The notes: generated from the letters alone by a model not told the origin. Counted from the first letter of the stretch, positions 36,301 through 50,597 are shown. The stretch: 64,000 nucleotides of DNA from Pectinophora gossypiella (GCF_024362695.1 NC_065408.1:13950001-14014000), one strand, 5' to 3'. Program-made: numbers and translations.

Positions 36301-39300
36301 CAATTCTATTATCCTTCATCCGCTCAACGTGTCCAAACCAACCTAACATTCCCTTCTCAATCCTAGTCACTATATCGTCTTTTACACCACATCTCTGTCT
36401 TATCACACTGTTTCTCTCTGTCCCACATTATCATTTTACGAATTAAGTTTTAGATAAGTATATAAACATTTTATCAATTATCAATTTTAAGAAATTGTCA
36501 AAGTAAGAAATCTATCAAACAGATATGAAATTCGTTCAATAGATAATCGACTTGACAATCAACAGATTACATTATGTAACGTTTCTGATAGATTAGCAAT
36601 TAAATTCGATAGGATGGGTTGTAAATATATATATTTTTTTAATTTTAGCTTTGACAACTCGTGACTGTAGGTATACCTTTAACCCCCTTGGGGCTTACAT
36701 TTATTATATATAATAATTATCTTATAATCTTTCAACCGGTTTATTGCCCTATTGTTGATATCTAAAGGCATTCCGCGACATTGAATGCGTAATGCTATTG
36801 ATGAATACCTTGATAATATTATCGTAGATATTCATTTACTTCATTTCAGTTGCACAATTTCGATTACAGACCATTCAATAACTATAAGTACTTGGCGAGA
36901 ATCAGGCTAAGTATCTAAATAAAATAAATTGCAGTTTTGTTATGCTATATATATGTATGACTTGAATCGAGAAATAAATACTCACACGAATAGTAAGAAT
37001 TTATTAGGGTTTCAGGTAGGTTTTCTCCACCAATCCGCTGTGGAACAGCGTGGTGGAGTATGCTCCATACGCCTAAAAGGTCTATGTCGTTTTGTACTGT
37101 AAAACCAAGCTAATAAAGTCTTGAATCATAAATAAGATAGAATTTGATAGAATTCGGTTGATTGAGGGGAGGCCTTGCCCAGCAGTGGGACATATATAGG
37201 CTATTGATGTTATGATTCAGGTATAGAGTCATGATAGCTTAGTTGGAAGAACGCTTAATTCTTACTGTAAGGTCGCAGGTTTCAATCCCAGTAAGGGCCT
37301 AAACACGGCCTATACTAATTTTCGAATTTGTTTTGAAAACGGGATAATGCTAGGGAGATGATGAATCACATAGTCAATGCATAAAAATACTTTTAAATTT
37401 TAATATATGTAAGCGTTTGACCACAATCTCACCTGTCATTAAGTGAGGATGAGTTCAAGAATGGGACATGCTTACCTACATACATACATAAATAGCCTAT
37501 ATACGTCCCACTGCTGGGCACAGGCCTCCTCTCAATCAACTGGAGAGGGTATGGAGCATACTCTACCACGCTGCTCCACTGCGGGTTGGTGGAGGTGTTT
37601 TTACGGCTAAATAGCCGGGACCAACGGCTTAACGTGCCCTCCGAAGCACGGAATCAACTTACTTTTTCGGACAATCAGGTGATTCAAGCCTGAAAAGTCC
37701 TTACTAAACAAAGGACAGTCTCACAAAGTGATTTCGACAATGTCCCCATCGGGAATCGAACCCGGACCTCCAGATCGTGAGCCTAACGCTCTTACCACTA
37801 GACCACGGAGGCTGTTGTTGCATGCTTACCTAGTAAGTGCTTATTCACTCTTGCGATCCCTAGTTTGATTAGGACATTACAAGCTGATCACCTGATTGTC
37901 CAAAAGTAAGATGATCCGTGCTTCGGAAGGCACGTTAAGCCGTTGGTCCCGGTTACTACTTACTGATCTAAGTATGTAATCGTTACATGAGTCATGTCAG
38001 GGGCCTTTGGCGGCTCAGTAACAACCCTGACACCAGGTTTGATGAGGTTAGTATTTCACCTCACAACCCACACGATAAGAAGACTCTTGCTTTGAAGAAG
38101 CCTAGATTGTTTTTTGGTAAACAGACTCGCGGTCAGACAATTCTAGACCTTCCATCGACTACAATTGGAATTTCGCCACTTAACACGCACAAAATCTGTG
38201 ACATATCAATTTACCATCCTAGGAAATAATTGCCGTCACAAATCACTGAGTATGCGGACGATGCATTGCAAACTACTGTACGAAAGGTTACTCGGTCAAA
38301 GTTGTTATAAGACATATTGGCCCCGATTCCTGCAGACATCTCTTAATTTTACTTTAAGTTATACCTGTCATTTTCTTATCCGCCGAAAAGGAAAGGGACG
38401 GATGATTGACAGCTCTTAATTTTAGGAAGAATGAGTAAATAAATGAATAACCCGGGCGAATTTTTAGACGGTTGTTTTAGATTTGTGCTTAAAATTGACG
38501 TGTGTTCCATAAATTGTATGCTTGTCGATTACCCGTCCCTTTCCTTTTCGGCGGATAAGAAAATGACAGATATAACCTAAAATAAAATTAGATGGTATTT
38601 ACAGGAATTAGCACCATTGTAAAGTTTACCAATCACCAACTATAAACGTCGAGTATAACGACAATTACGCAATGATATGGTGATGGTGTTTTGAACTTAG
38701 CTTATTCTGTATTTAGTAAGAATAGTAAATACTTGAGGAGCTCGGTGGCGCAGCGGTTAACGCGCTCGGTCTGCGATTGTTGAAGTAAAGCAACTTTCGC
38801 AAAGGCCGGTCATTGGATGGGTGACCACAAACAAAAAAGTTTTCATCTCGAGCTCCTCCGTGCTTCGGAAGGCACGTTAAGCCGTTGGTCCCGGCTGCAT
38901 TAGCAGTCGTTAATAACCATCAATCCGCACTGGGCCCGCGTGATGGTATAAGGCCCGATCTCCCTATCCATCCATAGGGAAGGCCCGTGCCCCAGCAGTG
39001 GGGACGTTGATGGGCTGATGATGATGATGATGAGTAAATACTTGGGTATGATTAGCGGAATCATTTCAGGCGTGAATAGAAATACCTCAATAAATGTTTA
39101 TCAATTTTCCGTCAAGAATTAAAGAATTAAAAAGAAAGAATTAAATATATTTTTTTGATTTATTTATTTTAATTAAAGAAAGAATTTTTTAACATTACCA
39201 TTCGTAAAGCAATAGGGTAGTTGACTAGTTAGTCAAATCAGTTACTTTTTACTAAACGTCAAAACACGAAAATTTACTTATGTTCCCACACTTCACCGAG

Positions 39301-42300
39301 ATTTCTGTTAGACAAATTTTCACTACACAATACTTGATTTTCCCAGTATTCTCCAAACCATCATAACACCCACTTGTCACGTTCCAGAGGTTTCACCTAC
39401 TACCAAGTGACGAACCTGGACAACCGGATATCGAACGCGGATCAGCTGCTGACTACCGACATCGATAAGTTCTGCGAAACTGTCATAGACCTCTACAGCA
39501 ATATTAGCAAGCCGCTACTCGATATTGGCATTTATTTGTACCGGCTCACTGTCAACTTGGGACCTTCGGTGAGTACTTATGGAATGACCATGTTAAGCTT
39601 CTTCCAATCCTATTATCCCCTGCTGGGATGCAGGGCTCGAATAACAGATTTCTCTGCAACTTGCTCCCATGACATGCCGAGAGTTTTTAATTCTCGGTCA
39701 ACCAAGCGTTACCAGCTCTCTTTGGGCCGCCCCCATTTGCGTTTTCCATGCCCACACCAGAACTCGTGGGGTGGGTTCCACATGTCTTCTAAGGACATGA
39801 CCAATCCACCGCCATTTCCATGTGGATATCAGCTGCAGCAGTATTTCGCCCAGTCAATCTCCACAATTCTGTGTTTGTAATAGTTTTAGGCCAGAAGATC
39901 TTTAATATTTGCCGTAAACATTTATAAACACATGGAGTTTGCCGGTCAGGTCTTTTCGGACAAACCATGACCATGTTACGTACTAAGTTAAAAAAAATAC
40001 AACACTTCTTCGTCTTCTATCGTGTGGGTTGTGAGATGGATTACCAACCCCATCAACCCTGGTGTCAGGGTTATATTGAGCCGCCAAAGGCCAATATATT
40101 ATATAAAAATAAAACAATTCATCGTCATAAACAGCCTATATATGCCCACTGCTGGGCACAGGCCTCCCCTCAATCAACCGGATGGTGTATGGAGAATACT
40201 CGACCACGCTGCACCACTGCGGGTTGATGGAGGTGTTTTTACGGCTAATAACCGGGACCAACAGCTTAACGTGCCCTCCGAAACACGGAATCACCTTACT
40301 TTTTGGACAATCAGGTGATTCAAGCCTGCAAATTGCTTACCAAAGAAATTTATGTTTACCTAATTTGTATTTTCCAGACACCTGGAATAATGATGGCGTA
40401 TCTACTGTTATCTGGAATGTTCCTAACTTATTTAAGAAGACCAACAGGTTAGTATGCATCACTTATTTGTAGTAGTTTGTTGTATTGGGAAGAAACATGT
40501 CGTCTTCATCATGGTATAAGAAAAACAGTTATGCTTGAGCATAACTGTTTTTCAATGCAATGGCGGCTTGTCATAGGATTGATCCTATGACAAGCCGCCA
40601 TTGCTAACCCATTGATGACGTAAGAGTTACCACTGTGTTACCATTAAATTTCGCTTTAGAGCGTGATCCCAACGCTCAACTACTAGACCATGGGGGCTGT
40701 AAATTTATTATTTAATTGTATATTATTATTATTGCGTATGGCAGACAAAAATAAAATATCCTGCATGGATCGTATATCCAGCAGAAAGCTGCCCTAACCA
40801 AGTCTCTGCCGCTTCCGTCACACAATGCAGCCCGGCTATACCACCTGGCAACCGGTGCAGAGGGCACTCGTTCACTATGTGAGATATGGTTTGATCCGGG
40901 TGACCACATTCACAGTATGGCGACTCCTTTATGCTCCATTTATGTAGGTGATGGTTTTGACTTTCCATGGTTGGTCCTACAGCGGTTCAGTCGGGTCCAG
41001 ATTTTTCGCTTAGAGTCAAATCCAGGGACCCTCCGCGAGGGATTTAATTGTATATTTATTTAAAATTAATGTATTTTTTTCTTCCTTTTTTTAGCGCGTC
41101 TGACCGTCCAAGAACAAAAGTTGGAGGGAGAATTCAGATACGTCAACTCTAGGCTAATTACAAACTCGGAAGAAATCGCCTTCTACCAAGTAAGTATTTC
41201 AATTCAAATTCAAATATATAAATCAAGAATATTCCGTAGACTTATAGCGGACACCACGTCAGCGTCTTTTAAAAAAAAAACACTTGTATGTCATTTTTGT
41301 TAACAAAGCTAGTTTCAATCCAGGTATAAATATGTGATTTCAATTTTTACTCGGAATGAAGTTAATGAGGGACCTGAAAAACAATATAGATCGCGCTGCA
41401 CAGATTTTCCTTCGTTTAACCTTCTAATTTCATGGATAACAGACGAATGCATCTTTGTTTTTGGATATAAATGACCCTTTTTGATTACACCCAAGCACAA
41501 TTCAACGAAAAGAGAAGCAACGAAATTCTATACATAATATGATCCAAATATCAAGCAACAATTATTTTATGCCTTATCTCATCAACAGTTTACCTGAGAA
41601 CCAAAAATGAGCCTAAAATGTTTAAAAATAAAATAAAAAAAATATTTATTGAATTTAATTTAGCAGGTACCTATTTCTTATTTTTTGTAATTTAACCATG
41701 TCTTAGTGGGACTCTGATCCTGCAGTCAAATTGCTTATGCAATTGTTCAGGACCTTGCATTTATACCAGTGTTACTTAAGGCTTAATAATAATAAATAAA
41801 TAATAATTACATTGTATTTTGGATTAATTATGTACCCGATTCATGAGAAAAAAAATATGTGGCCCCTGATCCCAGCTGTATCCTTGCAGGGTAACCACAG
41901 GGAGCAGTTGACGCTACTCGCCAGCTTCTACAAGCTGACGCGACACCTGCGCAACTTCCTCAACTTCCGCGTCGGCATGGGCTTCATCGACAACATCGTC
42001 GCCAAATGTAAGATTCCTTCCACAAGCCCAGAAGTTAACAAAAGTATTAGTATTAGCAGCTATAAAGGTTGTAAGCAGCTGCAGTAGTTTTAAGAGGATG
42101 AGACGTTCGTTATTTAAAAAATGACGATTCAAAGTTTTGAATTTGAATTGAAGTAGTAACAAGCCCTAAAGTTGCGAGAAACTATGAAAGGCATATTTAC
42201 AATACAAGATATAAAAATAAAATTGCTATTCAAAATTCTAGATTAAGTAAATTAAATTCATCTTTTTGCGGTTATGTATACGTTTTTACAATAAAATACC

Positions 42301-45300
42301 AGATAATATTTTAAATTTATCAGAAAATAAATTTAAAACTCATGTGAAGCTTACTTTATGTAAAAAACTACCTAAATGATAAAAATGTCTGGTATTGAAT
42401 GTGTTGCTGTTACAGTTTATTGTAATTTCTTCTCGTCAGCCCATAACACCTTGCGAAATGACGTAAATTCAAAAATGTTACATTGACCTTCAACAAGTTA
42501 ATCCATGATAATTACGTTGAATAAATGATTCTGATTTCTGTTGCTGGGCCCGCATAATGCTAGTGTAGTGATCCACGCCGCGGATGAGACGTTCGTTATT
42601 TAAAAAATGGCGATTCAAAGTTTTGAATTTGAATTGAAGTAGTAACTAGGCCCGCATTATACCAGTGTAGTGATCCAAGCCACGGCTCATGCTGAGTGCG
42701 GTTCATTTATTGAAGAAGTCCACCACTGCCATGACTTTTAGACCAACGTTCTATTTTCGATTCGTTCTGTTCCTTTTATGTTTCTGATATTATGTAATTT
42801 TGTGTAACTCGTTGATTTGTTAATTTGTTACTGTCAACATAGCTGGCGATGAGTGCCTCGCCATGTTTAAGTAGGTATACATCCTCTGTATATACTATAC
42901 CAGTGACCCGCCCCGGCTTCGCTCGGGTGTAATGCTGAGGAAAAAATTATATTATTTACGACATCACATTAAAAACCTCAAAAATAACAGTATTTCTCCA
43001 CTATTTAATGGATGTTATTATACATATAAACCTTCCTCTTGAATCACTCTATCTATTAAAAAAAAACCGCATCAAAATCAGTTGCGTAGTTTTAAAGATT
43101 TAATCGTACATAGGGACAGAAAAAGCGACTTTATTGTATAATATGTAGTGATACCTCTGCCTACCCCTTTAGGGATACAAGCGTGATGCTATGTTATGTT
43201 ATTAGATTTATTTTTAACAATATTTATTGTTCATCTTCATCAGATATCGCTATTACGGTTGGTTTCTACGCCGTGTCAAGGCCGTTCTTCGCGGCGAACC
43301 ACAATCTGCTTACGACGGGCTCTGAGAACGACAGGTTTAAGGTAATTATTTGCTTTTAATAAAAATAAATCTTCCACAACCAGCCTTTTAAAGTACCAAC
43401 TATCCATCTACACGAATTTCATACATCGGGACCTTGTGTAGACTGGAAATCAAACAAGTAATCTGTAAGTAATTAGTAGTTGTGTCCCTCACATAACTCA
43501 CGTACAGACAGACACACATGGACGCACGCACGCACACGCACATAAAACTCTCACACACACATACGCAAGTACATACACGCACGCAAGGGCGTATGTAATG
43601 TTGACCTAATGTTAAATGCTGAACTTCTGCAAACTGTAACTACCATTTTTAAAGCGTTCGTTTCACATACACACACACACATCTCAGCTGTTACGTAAAT
43701 TGTTTTTTCTACTCCTCTACTTTAATCTGGCATTTAAATAACCAAAAAGTCTAATATAAGTACATACATAATTAAACTCTTTGAAAAAGTGTACGCTCTA
43801 TGGCCTATAAAAGCATTGTTTACAAAGTGTAACTGTACTATAATGTCGGCAAAAAAGCATTGTTGTTGTTTTTTTTTTTTTTTTGACCTGGAAACTGGCA
43901 CCTTTACTTTGTTTGGTGCCATAGATATACTATAAAAAAAAAGTATACATTTGCCGCCATTTTCCCGCGCGTTGGAAAATAAATTGGAAAATTTTTGTGT
44001 TTCGTTTCAAAACACTAAAAAGTATAAAATAAAAAGGAAAAATGACGTCGTCGTAGAAAAAGTATTGTATGCAACGTTGTATAACTAGGTCAAAAAATGC
44101 TCGTGGCGTCTCTTATTGCGATGTTCGCCAAGGCTCACATCGCAACTCACGCCACTCGCATTTTTTGACCCTTCTTATACAACTGTTGCATAAAATACTA
44201 TTACCACCTTTTTGATTTCCACGAGTTCTCGTAAATAAATTGTTTTGATTTGTCTTCTATCGTGCGGGTTGTGAGGTGGAGTACCAACCTCATCAACCCT
44301 GGTGCCAGGGTTACTATTGAGCCGCCAAAGGCCCTGACATGGCTCATGTAACGACTACTTAGTTAGGCTGCGTTTCCACGCGGAGCTGTGCGGAGATGAT
44401 CGGAGATGTGCAGGAATCGACCAATCACCGTGAGGGAAAGAGTGACAGAGCGTCTTCGTTTTTCGTTCTCTCGAACGCTGTGATTGGTCAATTCCGCACA
44501 TCTCCGCTCTTCTCCGCCCATCTCTGCGTCAGTGGAAACCCGGCCTTACATCAATAAGTAGTAACCGGGACCAACGGCTTAACGTGCCTTCCAAAGCACG
44601 GATCATCTTACTCTGATCAGCCAGTCAAGTCCTAACCAAATTCAAATTCAAATTCAAAAATATCTTTATTCAGTAGGTAACATAGTTACACTTTGAATCG
44701 TCAATTTTACATAACGAACGTCTCATCCGCCTAAAACTACTGCAGCTTCTCACAACCTGTATAGCCGGGGAAAAGAAGCTGCAAGAAAAACCTCGGCACA
44801 GGGCCCTAGACGTTCTTTAAAAAAATAAAAACAAACTAGGGACCACAAAGTAATTTTTGGTTTGTAACCCCCCAGCACTACTACACGTACGGGCGGATGC
44901 TGGTGAAGATGGCGGAGGGCATCGGGCGGCTCGTGCTGTCGGGCCGCGAGCTCAGCAAGCTGGCCGGGCTCACGGCCAGGGTCACGCTGCTGCGGGCCGT
45001 GCTGGCCGACGTGCAGGGCGGACAGTACACGCGGACCATGGTCAACCTCAAGAACGACCAAGGTAACCGAACACACCCTAAGAGAAAGTTAAATCGAAAA
45101 AAAAATGAGGGGGATAATTCAGACCATAATTCTGAGTTCAAGTGGAATTTCCTGTCGGAAAATTCATAAAAGATTTAGTGTGTTTTTAAATTATTTTCAG
45201 TTCCATACTTTTGCGACGGAAAATTCGACTTGATATCAACTCTAAGTCATCCCCAAAGTTTTCGTTACGATGATGTCACTAACATTCTGTATAAAATATT

Positions 45301-48300
45301 TGAACTTAATTCCCCAGGAGAGAACGGCGCACCGATACTGATGGCGCCGGGCGCGGGCCGCATCATCTACCAGGATAAGATCATCAGGTTCGACAAGGTG
45401 CCGCTGGTCACCCCCAACGGAGACATACTCATACCAGACCTCACCTTCGAAGTCAAGTTAGTATCTAACACAACATAACAGCAACAAGCCTGTCCACGCA
45501 GTGTAGACAGATGTGTATTTTTTTACAATACAATACAAATACACTTTATTACACCAAAATAAAAAATAATAATTACAAAAAGCATCTTAACTAAGTACAT
45601 GGCAAATGGCGGCCTTATCGCTTAAAGCGATTTCTTCCAGACAACCATAATAATACATAAGGTGAGGAGAATGTAAAAATTTAAAGATTGCGGGTACAAA
45701 CTATAAGTACATCTTACCAATAAATACATACATACAAATATATATACCTACTTACTTTTTAATTTTAAATAGGCTCGCCTTTGAGCACAATTTTACCTGA
45801 TGGTAAGTGACGATATGGTCGAGGGAGGCTGACCACCACATTGTCCGAAAGTAAGATGATCCGTGTTTCGGAAGGCACGTTAAGCCGTTGGTCCCGGTTA
45901 CTACTTACTGATGTAAGTAAGTAGTCGTTTCATGAGCCATTGCAGGGGCCTTTGGTGGCTCAATAGTAACCCTGACAGCAGGGTTGATGAGGTTGGTTCT
46001 CCACTTACATAAAGTAAGCTTCACATTAGCTTTAAACTATTATCTGGCATTTTGTTTGTACAAGAACCCTTTAACTGCTGAAGTCAAAATTGCGCTTTTT
46101 AAAGCATACTGTCAGACTTTCTACACGAGCAGTCTGTGGGCCAACTTCACACAGAAAGCTTACAACTCTCTGCGCGTCCAATATAATAATGCCTTTAGGG
46201 CTCTGTTCCGACTTCCCCGGTACTGTAGTGCGTCTGGCATGTTTGCTGACGCTAGCGTGGACGATTTTTATGCAATTATGCGTAAAACGGTTGCGTCATT
46301 ATTATATCGAGTGCGGGGGAGCGGGAATAGTGTCCTAAGGATGCTTGGGGTCAGATGGGACTCTGCTCTGCTCGGTAGGTTCATCGAACTACATGTCACT
46401 AAAGGTCGGTGAGGCTACCGAGTGGTGCCGGTCCCACTAACCTAAATGTTTGTTTATTTTGTATATTTCTTGCCTACCTAGTATAATAATAATTGCTAAC
46501 ATAGTTTTAAGTATTGTTACTAACACTCTATGGACTTAAGTTGTCTGAACATACATAAACTCACGCCTATTTCCCACCGGGGTAAGCAGAGACTATAGAA
46601 TTCCATTTGCTTCGATCCTGACACACTTCTCTTGCCTCCTCCACACTCATCAATCGCTTCATACACGCACGCCGGTTCAGAGTAGATCGTATTGAACCTT
46701 TTCTAAGGACATCTCCAATTTGGTCATCGTAAGTCCTTCTCGGTCTTCCTCTGCCAGCCCTACCATCAACTTTCGCTTTATATACCGCTTTTGCAATTCT
46801 ATTATCCTTCATCCGCTCAACGTGTCCAAACCAACCTAACATTCCCTTCTCAATCCTAGTCACTATATCGTCTTTTACACCACATCTCTGTCTTATCATA
46901 CTGTTTCTCACTCTATCACTCAACTTCACACCGCAGATGCTACGCAAAGACCTACGAAGTTGTCTGAAAATAATCATTTTTTTTTTAAACTGATCGTGCA
47001 ATGTCCCCATAGAGCCGGTATAAACGTGCTGGTGTGCGGCCCCAACGGTTGTGGCAAGTCGTCTATGTTCCGCATCCTGGGCGAGCTGTGGCCCATCTTC
47101 GGCGGCACGCTCACCAAGCCGCCCAAGGGGAAGCTCTTCTACGTGCCGCAGCGGCCCTACATGACGCTCGGCACGCTCAGAGACCAGGTAACATAACATA
47201 AAATTGCTGAATTGTTAAAATGGCTGTTTAGCAATAAGGCCGCCTATTGTGCTGTTTTATTCGTATGTTTATGTCCTGTGTATATGTCGTTGTGCAATAA
47301 AGTATTATTGATTGATTGATAAGCTCACGGCTATTACTTGCATGTGTATTTTCACCTATCACTCTTAAAAGTATCAAAAGTGGCTTGAAATTGTCTTCTG
47401 TTTACTTGCAGCTCTGCCCAGCCCGTTAGGGATTACAAGCGCAATTTTAATAACAACGGCAAAAAATAGGCGGCCTAATTATCGGTCGATTAAAAAAAAT
47501 GTCCCCCTAACATGCCTGCGTTCGTTTTTATTCGTATTTTGACAGAACGATATGACTTATTTGGGTTTGCATATTAGCACCAATCGACAATACGACATAA
47601 TTATATCGTCAGAATCGCTAAAATGACCTTGACAAAAATTTATCTCGTTGTGCATGTTAGCTAGTGGTGGCTTTTACTGATCCTGACCAACTTCCACAGG
47701 TGATCTATCCCCAGACCCGGGAAGAGATGGTCCGTCGCGGCCGCACGGACGCCCAGCTAGACAGATTCTTGGAGAAAGTTCAGCTGGCGTACTTGACGCA
47801 GAGGGAAGGCGGCTGGGACGCCGTCGAGGACTGGATGGACGTGCTGTCTGGAGGGGAGAAGCAGAGGATCGCTGTAAGGAAATATTCGTCTTCTATTGTC
47901 TTAATGGTGCCTATAACTTACCACATCAACTTATAACACTCAGAGGCATCTTTCTCTTGCCATTTGGGTGCCTGAGATGTGCTATGCAGCTATGCTGCGA
48001 TGTATAAGCTGCGCTACGAAACTATGTGACCCTTTCCACCAATACTAAGCTATGTAGCTGTGCGAGGAAGATGCGCTGTGAAGATGCGCCTACGCAAAGT
48101 AGCTGTGCTACGAGCTAAGCGGGCATACTGTAGGTACTCTGCTCGGAACATAGCTAAAGCACGCATCCATAGCACACATCCATAGCACGCATCCATATAA
48201 AAAACATAGAATTGAATAAAATATAATATTTAGAGGAGCTCGTTGGCGCAGCGGTAAACGCGCTCGGTCTGCGATTGTTGAAGTTAAGCAACTTTCGCAA

Positions 48301-50502
48301 AGGCCGGTCATAGGATGGGTGACCACAAAAAAAACCTTTTCATCTCGAGCTCCTCCGTGCTTCGGAAGGCACGTTAAGCCGTTGGTCCCGGCTGCATTAG
48401 CAGTCGTTAATAACCACCAATCCGCACTGGGCCCGCGTGATGGTTTAAGGCCCGATCTCCCTATCTATGATGATGATGATGATGATGAGAATAGAATATG
48501 TTTATTTATCAAAAAACTTAAACATGTATACATTAGGGAAACCCTGTATCGCGGAGGTCCTAAATATCATAGTTGAACCCGTTTCCACCGGTGCTATGCT
48601 ATGTGCACCAATGAATATGATTGGTGGATATCAAACGCATCCGTAGCATCGTAGCACAGCACATCTCTGGTGGAAAGGCTACCCTTTACTTCCGTCTCAT
48701 GCGAACTAATTTCTTTAAGTTTCACAATTCGATTTTTGACGGCTTCCATGGTCCAGTGACTGTGGCTTACGATCTAGAGGTCGGGTTCCAATCCCGGTGG
48801 GAACATATCACTTTGTGAACCCCAGCTTGGTTAGGACATTGCGGGCTGATCACCCGATTGTTCGAAAGTAAAATGATCCGTGCATGGAACGGACCAACGG
48901 CTTAACGTGCCTTCCGAAGCACAGATCACCTTACTTTCGGACAATCAGGTGATCAGCCTGTAATGTCCTAACCAAACTAGGGATCACAAAGTAATTTTTG
49001 TGATATCTCTCCACCGGGATTCGAACCCGAGGCCTCCGGATCGTGAGTCCAACGCTCAGCTACTGGAGCACAGAGGCCGTTAGAAGACAACGATTATTGT
49101 ATGTGCAGATGGCGCGTTTGTTCTACCACGAGCCTCAGTTCGCCATCTTGGATGAGTGCACAAGCGCCGTCTCCGTAGACGTTGAAGGACAGATGTACCA
49201 ATATTGTAGAGAGGTAAGTCAGTTACATATATTATGGAGACGATGGCCCCGTGGGGCCCTAGGGCGAAATTATTTTTGAGTGACATTTCGGCGCGCCTCA
49301 TTGAGGCAACTGGCGATCCGAGAGCTGGCAGCTATTTTGCGAAGAGGATAGACCTGGCAGTTCAGAGGGGAAATGTTGCCAGCGTTTTGGACGCACTGCC
49401 TCAGTGTGGCGCGCTGGAGGAGATATTTTATTTATAATAAGCTGGTATTGTTATTATTAGATCATTTTCTAGAAAACCTCCTCTACTGAAGTGGGAGTAA
49501 AGAAAAAACATACAATGTGTTCCGCTGCCTCTCCTCCCGTGCTTGTCGTAAAAGCCGACAAAGGGAAAGCGTCCTACCAAAAATGATGAATCTATATGGG
49601 CGATGGGCTGATCCCCTGTCACCAAACGGTTCATCATTATCCATCTTAGGACTATGCAAATAGTCTTCTGATTATTTGTGAGTTTATGTATGTATGTTTT
49701 TAGAAAATAAATGCAATTCGTAAGTGAAAAAAAAATTACATAAAAATATCAAACCATCATTGCTGTGTTCCCGAAGGAATAGGCAGAGGTGTACAATATA
49801 TCACCGATTCCTCGCCGGGTATATTTAAGTCTTATGTAATAAGCGATCCTATTTCCATACAAGAGGCACAAGTTTTACACAGACACTACACATTGACATT
49901 ATCGTACACGCGCATCTGTGTGTGTGACGTCTGACACCATACGATTCAAGTCTAAACTATGCTCAACGGGTGAGGTATACCTAGCTCAGCCGCTGGTGGG
50001 GAGCGGAGAGTTCTGTCTTCTTCTATCGTGTGGGTTTTGATGTGAAACACCAACCTCATCAACCCTGGTGTCAAGGTTATTATTGAGCCGCCAAAGGCCC
50101 CTGACATGGCTCATGTAACGACTACTTACTTACATCAGTAAGTAGTAACCGGGACCAACGGCTTAACGCGACTTCCGAAGTACGGATCATCTTACTTTTT
50201 TTTTATTATTACTTTTGGACAATCAGGTGATCAGCCAGAATACTGTCCGTACCAAACTAGGGATCACAAAGTGATTTTTGTGATATGTCCCCACCGGGGT
50301 TCGAACCCGGGACCTCCGGATCTGCCATTCTATAAGTAGTATTCTTTATTCTATGCTAACACCCCGTATAGTGTATTACACTCGTCGCCATCATATTATA
50401 CATCTTTGGTACTGATTATTTTTAGAGGAACTGTTTAATAGCAAGTAACACACACGCACACACTCAAAAACACACACACACACACATACACACACACACG
50501 CA

Positions 50503-50576
<74 letters not shown>

Positions 50577-50597
50577 TACACACACACACACATACAC

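Larger units (their letters stand above)
44251..44860 (-). mobile_element. SINE S1 broken by two insertions
   Basis: Reverse S1 in three pieces: 44251-44365, 44546-44640 and about 44837-44860. Interrupted by a Harbinger-like MITE and by a non-LTR 3' end. The last piece abuts the polypyrimidine tract of ABCD3 exon 10. Confidence 0.85.

Noticed and set aside
37740..37815. tRNA gene (B-box and A-box-like sequence)
   Set aside because: No acceptor stem pairing and joined to SINE body; it is the head of SINE S3. The same applies to all S1 heads.
46567..47199. 210-codon minus-strand frame spanning ABCD3 exon 12
   Set aside because: A retrotransposon fragment frame that runs by chance into antisense exon 12; not one gene.
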